A stretch of DNA of 64,000 nt from positions 1 through 64,000 of the forward strand of contig CAVQRB010000012.1 of NCBI GenBank assembly GCA_963715055.1, in the 5' to 3' direction. The position numbers and the translations under genes are program-made. Positions 60,310-64,000 of the stretch are shown one piece after another (the stretch's first letter is position 1; each line of letters begins with the position of its first letter). The DNA is from CAVQRB01 sp963715055 (GTDB lineage Bacteria > Pseudomonadota > Alphaproteobacteria > Rhodobacterales > Rhodobacteraceae). The notes under the pieces were generated by a model that made no database searches, was not told the DNA's origin, and worked only from the letters and a program-made list of their open reading frames with translations.

Positions 60310-61253
60310 AGTGTCATCCTCGCGATCGCGAGCAATCGATTGCCAGGACGGACGCAGAGGGAGCAGACCGGGAGCGGCGGCTTGGCGGACTGTTTTACTT
60401 CAAGCTCAGGATACGCCAAACGCCTTAACGCCAACCGTAAAAACCCCGAGCCTCCGGCACGGGGTTTACGCACTGTCATGAAAGAAACGATCTGGCCCGT
60501 GTTCTCTGAAGAACCGAACCTGCGCAGTCACATGGCCCAAACAATCACCGGACCGTTGGGGCAGCAGGTGTCGAACGGCGCGCTACAACACCGCTCGGAA
60601 GGTCGGGATTCCCGCGCCATCCGGACTCAAAAGGCTAACATGAGGCGCTCGTTCTTTGGCGTTTTCTCAATCGAAATCGCGCTCGAGAAAAAGACTGCTT
60701 GGCGACACATCCGAAGCGTTCGAGAATTTCATCATCAAACCTTCTCCGGGACCTAAACTGATTTCGACCTTGATCGTTCAGTACCATCGCCTCAAGAAGC
60801 ACAGAGCCGATTTGCAGTTCGGGGGCTGCAAACAAATGAAAAATTCTGGACCTCCGAAAAGGTCATGTTGATGAACGATCCAATACCTCGCTTCGAACGC
60901 CACGCGCCGTACACGGAGTTAAGCTGTGCGAATGTACCTGTTGTGCTTTCGCGAGAAATCATCTCAATTCAAGGCAGCTTGGTGGAGACCCCAGATGTTG
61001 GCAGCAGTACGGACTGGAAAACTGACACGGTCGCTGGAACGCTTTCTGCCTGTGCGATCCTCCGGTCAAGGACAAGGTCGAATGCGCGGCGTCCATTCCA
61101 GATGAGATTTCGGGCCGTCTGGATAGAGCCAGGGTACAGGTGGCGCACAGTAAGGACGCAAGGCGCCGTTCTTTCCTTGGCCAAGGCCGACAAGAGACGG
61201 CGAGAACCTGCGTCACGGCAGACGGTTAGAGAATGAATACGAATGGATCATTG
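60310..61253. other. 944-bp stretch without a supported gene
   Basis: Frames in this stretch (for example 60340-60756 and 60865-61236 on plus) have mixed, low-complexity compositions and no recognisable domain. It contains the hairpin at 60441-60467 and otherwise looks like decayed or spacer DNA in a less GC-rich region. Confidence 0.4.
60441..60467 (-). terminator. terminator-like hairpin
   Basis: AAACCCCG (60441-60448) pairs with CGGGGTTT (60460-60467) around 11 nt. On the minus strand the stem runs into TTTTT, so it is a better terminator for minus-strand transcripts; on plus it follows the small secreted gene by 130 bp. Confidence 0.55.
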
Positions 61254-62252
61254 ATGAAAATTCTCAAGTACCTCTTCGTTTTTCTGGTTATACTTTTGCT
61301 TGCGGTGGCGACGGCTTGGGGTGTCCTCGCATTGTGGTATCGGCTGCCGGTCGAGGATTGGGGCAAAATCGCGATATGCGGCGCAATGGCGCTGATCGGT
61401 GTGGTAGCCATCATCGGTCAATTCACTAACGGCCGATTGCGCTGGCTTGGCGTCTATGCGGTCGTATTTGCTGCACTGCTTTTGTGGTGGAAGACAATTG
61501 AGCCGCCGCTGGAAGGCAACTGGTCTCCGAGTGTGGCCCGTCAAGTCACCGGAACACTTGAGGGGGATATTCTGACACTTGCCAATGTGCGCGCATTTCA
61601 ATGGCGAAGCGAAACCGACTTCACCGAAAAATGGCTGACCGAAACCTATGACCTGTCCGAATTGCAGACGCTCGACATATTTCTGTCCTACTGGGGTGTT
61701 CCGCAAATGGCGCATTTCATCATGAGCTTCGGTTTTTCGGATGGTGCGTACCTTGCCTGGTCGGTCGAGGTCAGGAGGGAGGTCGGCGGCGGGTTCTCAC
61801 CTGTTGCGGACTTGTTCAAGAGCAATTCATTGGTGATTCTGGCCGCAAAGGAAGAGGACGTGATCGGGGTACGCTCGAACGTGCGAGGCGAGGACGTTCA
61901 CATTTTCAGGATGCGCGCCCCGCCCGAGAGCGCGCGAAAACTCCTGGAGGAATATGTGCGCGAGGCAAATGCTATCTCTCAGACGCCGCGATGGTACAAC
62001 TCGATCGCCACCAACTGCACAACGGTGATCTACAAGATGCTGTCGCTGTCCGGCCAGAAAATTCCTTTCGACTGGAGGATCGTCGCGAATGGATACCTTC
62101 CTGAGATGATGCATGAAAGAGGTGCGGTCAACACATCGGTCACGATCTCGGAACTGCGCGAACTGGGCCAAATCGCCTCCCGCGGTCAGGCTGCGGGGCT
62201 GGGCCCTGAATACTCCGAGGCAATCAGGGTAGGTGTGCCAGTGCCAAACTGA
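61254..62252 (+). CDS. DUF4105-family membrane-anchored protein
   Basis: A 332-residue protein with three N-terminal hydrophobic segments (about residues 2-27, 38-56 and 62-79). A periplasmic domain follows with Arg-Ala-Phe-Gln-Trp-Arg-Ser, Ala-His-Phe-Ile-Met-Ser-Phe-Gly-Phe-Ser-Asp-Gly and Asn-Ser-Ile-Ala-Thr-Asn-Cys-Thr-Thr. These fit DUF4105, a papain-like NlpC/P60-related domain whose catalytic pair would be the His in the second motif and this Cys. Possible envelope thiol hydrolase; substrate unknown. Start at Met-Lys-Ile-Leu-Lys. Confidence 0.82.
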   Translation: MKILKYLFVFLVILLLAVATAWGVLALWYRLPVEDWGKIAICGAMALIGVVAIIGQFTNGRLRWLGVYAVVFAALLLWWKTIEPPLEGNWSPSVARQVTGTLEGDILTLANVRAFQWRSETDFTEKWLTETYDLSELQTLDIFLSYWGVPQMAHFIMSFGFSDGAYLAWSVEVRREVGGGFSPVADLFKSNSLVILAAKEEDVIGVRSNVRGEDVHIFRMRAPPESARKLLEEYVREANAISQTPRWYNSIATNCTTVIYKMLSLSGQKIPFDWRIVANGYLPEMMHERGAVNTSVTISELRELGQIASRGQAAGLGPEYSEAIRVGVPVPN

Positions 62253-62632
62253 CCCATGACGCGCCGATCAGTGACCAGCGACCAGCGACCGTTGATGTCC
62301 CGCATATCTTCTGGCGGGCCAGGAGATAGTCAGCACTAACGCTCAAGAACAAACGGTTCATCCACCAGCGAAGGCCAAAAGCATCAGAGCTATTGATCAA
62401 CATCCGGTATTCGGGAGCCCATCGAGGCGGCGCGGACAGCAAGTGCAAGAGAAGTGCGGTTGATTTCCAAGCCAGTGAAGAAAACGCGGTCAGATCGCTG
62501 ACCCAGTCGGCAAGTTTCTGATAGATTGACATTTTGTTGGCGCGTGAAGCGAAGTGAATGGCGTTCTTTTTCAACTATGCTCGGCCCATGGCCCAATGAA
62601 AATGCGCACTGCCGATGTCTGGAAGGTGATAT
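62253..62632. other. 380-bp gap before the DUF3604 gene
   Basis: A minus-strand frame (62224-62574) has a hydrophobic patch but no ribosome site or family pattern and overlaps the DUF4105 3' end; I do not accept it as a gene. The right end holds the GGAAGG site of the next gene. Confidence 0.4.
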
Positions 62633-64000
62633 ATGAAAAGCGGACCCTTAATTTCCATGGCGGCCTTTTGTCTGCTCGTGACACAAAGTAGCGCTTTGTA
62701 CGCGCAGGGTCTTAGCGCGGGAGATGCAGGTTCGATTTCTGCTGACAAGATCGCGGGTTTTCACAAGACATCATCCTACTCACCTTACGCGGGTCGAAAT
62801 TTCCCTTCACGGCCACTTTTCGGCGACACCCATTTGCACACGTCTCTTTCGCTTGACGCGGGTGCGGCGGGCGCGCGCTTGTTGCCCGCGGACGCCTATC
62901 GATTTGCCCGAGGCGAAGAAGTGACGTCTTCTACCGGACAGCAAGTCAAACTGTCGCGGCCCCTGGATTTTCTGGTGGTGGCGGATCACTCCGACAATAT
63001 GGGCTTCTTCCCGAGGCTGTTTTCCGGCGATCCGGACTATTTGAAAGTTCCACAAGGCAAGGCCTGGTACGACATGATCAACTCCGGAAAAGGAGTTGAG
63101 GCGACACTTGAAATCATCAACGCAATGTCCACTGGCAAGTTTCCTCCCGAATTGCTTTCGATGCCCGGCGCCAAAGCATTCACGTCGGCATGGGATCAAA
63201 CCATGCAGGCCGCAGAAGACTTCAATCAGCCCGGGCTGTTCACTGCTTTCATCGGGTATGAATGGACGTCGAACACGAACGCCATGAACCTCCATCGCAA
63301 CGTGATTTACCGCGATGACATGACCTACGCGCGTCAGATGGATCCATTTGTTACGCTCAAACCTTGGGGCAGTGACAATCCACGCGATCTCTGGGCTTGG
63401 ATGGAACAATACGAGGACAAGACAGGTGGCGATGTGCTTGCCATCGCCCATAACGGAAATCTCTCGAACGGGCGCATGTTTCCGAAGATCGAGTCCTTCA
63501 CCAACCAGCCGATCGACAAGGCTTACGCCGACGGGCGTGCGCGTTGGGAGCCACTTTACGAAATCACCCAGGAAAAAGGGGACAGTGAGACACATCCGTT
63601 TCTTTCCCCGAACGACGAGTTTGCCGACTACGAGACTTGGGATTGGGGTAACTTGAATCTGTCGGAAGCCAAGACCAAGGATATGCTGGAATTCGAGTAC
63701 GTTCGCTCGGCGCTCAAGAACGGCCTGCAACTGGAAGGTGAACTGGGCGCGAACCCCTACAAATTTGGAGTAGTCGGCGGGACGGATTCTCACACAGGCT
63801 TGGCCACGGTCGAAGAAGAAAACTACTTCGGCAAGATCGCGAGCATGGAACCAAGCCCTGAACGCACCAAACGACCATTCATGCAAAGTCCGGATGGGAC
63901 TCTGACAATCATGGAATACGAGGTGGCCGCGGCAGGATTGTCCGTCGTTTGGGCCACTGAAAACACCCGGTCTGCGATCTTCGATGCCATGGAGCGCAGG
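62633..64000 (+). CDS. DUF3604-family exported protein, 5' part
   Basis: An open frame of 456 codons runs off the window end. A signal peptide (Met-Lys-Ser-Gly ... Ser-Ala-Leu-Tyr-Ala-Gln) precedes Pro-Leu-Phe-Gly-Asp-Thr-His-Leu-His-Thr. This His-x-His together with Val-Val-Ala-Asp-His-Ser-Asp-Asn, Ala-Ile-Ala-His-Asn-Gly-Asn and Gly-Gly-Thr-Asp-Ser-His-Thr-Gly gives the metal ligands of a PHP-like phosphoesterase fold, as in DUF3604. Periplasmic hydrolase of unknown substrate. GGAAGG supports the ATG. Confidence 0.88.
   Translation, partial: MKSGPLISMAAFCLLVTQSSALYAQGLSAGDAGSISADKIAGFHKTSSYSPYAGRNFPSRPLFGDTHLHTSLSLDAGAAGARLLPADAYRFARGEEVTSSTGQQVKLSRPLDFLVVADHSDNMGFFPRLFSGDPDYLKVPQGKAWYDMINSGKGVEATLEIINAMSTGKFPPELLSMPGAKAFTSAWDQTMQAAEDFNQPGLFTAFIGYEWTSNTNAMNLHRNVIYRDDMTYARQMDPFVTLKPWGSDNPRDLWAWMEQYEDKTGGDVLAIAHNGNLSNGRMFPKIESFTNQPIDKAYADGRARWEPLYEITQEKGDSETHPFLSPNDEFADYETWDWGNLNLSEAKTKDMLEFEYVRSALKNGLQLEGELGANPYKFGVVGGTDSHTGLATVEEENYFGKIASMEPSPERTKRPFMQSPDGTLTIMEYEVAAAGLSVVWATENTRSAIFDAMERR

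Noticed and set aside
60340..61236. Plus-strand frames of about 120-140 codons between the small secreted gene and the DUF4105 gene
   Set aside because: Irregular composition, no domain and no convincing start; treated as spacer.
62224..62574. 116-codon minus-strand frame with a hydrophobic patch
   Set aside because: Overlaps the DUF4105 gene end, lacks a ribosome site and resembles no known family.
1..64000. CRISPR arrays, rRNA genes, prophage or replication origin
   Set aside because: No regularly spaced repeats, rRNA sequence, phage structural genes, integrase or origin-type repeats were seen on reading the window.

Overview
The window reads as chromosomal DNA of a GC-rich alphaproteobacterium, most likely a marine Rhodobacterales (Roseobacter-group) member. 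The pointers are the hisB-hisH / hisA-hisF-hisE locus with small unrelated genes between its parts, tRNAs with encoded CCA, many ABC importers for peptides and carbohydrates, and tight operons with ATGA, GTGA or TGATG overlaps. No database could be searched; family names rest on motifs, length and context.

Layout. 1-7304: end of tRNA-Gly, two small genes, histidine biosynthesis (hisB, hisH, hisA, hisF, hisE) with two minus-strand genes between hisH and hisA, a CoA-binding protein, a zinc-ribbon protein, rlmB and tRNA-Tyr. 8005-10510: metalloid resistance (ACR3 efflux, ArsP-like permease, ArsR) with a perfect 18-bp palindrome before arsR. 10819-17040: a dipeptide-type ABC importer operon ending in a membrane dipeptidase. 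17490-18146: a decayed short-chain dehydrogenase. 18522-27325: a divergent cluster of mostly unrecognised genes. One arm has a CrtC/AttH-like protein, a prenyl diphosphate synthase fused to an SCP2-like domain and a small protein. The other arm has five tightly packed soluble proteins, including a possible TULIP-like and a possible PA14-like protein. This is the best candidate here for an undescribed system.

27559-52462 is a large carbohydrate-catabolism island. It holds two dihydroxyacetone-kinase-type kinases, several TIM-barrel isomerases or epimerases, two Gfo/Idh/MocA oxidoreductases, an SDR, a class II aldolase, a PfkB kinase, a Tm-1-like protein with its PEP-hydrolase-like partner, a complete carbohydrate ABC importer with two ATPases, a LacI regulator and a FucU/RbsD mutarotase. 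Its DAK + RpiB-like + TIM-like trio matches known erythrulose-phosphate pathways of tetritol catabolism.

53387-58272 is a broken C-P lyase (phosphonate) locus. phnC, phnK, phnL, phnN, a DUF1045 gene and phnM remain, but everything from phnD to most of phnJ is gone, and a 192-bp scar joins a phnD-like signal peptide to the C-terminal codons of phnJ. A truncated IS3-family element follows. 59310-64000, visibly less GC-rich, carries predicted envelope proteins (DUF2092, DUF4105) and the start of a DUF3604 protein cut by the window end.
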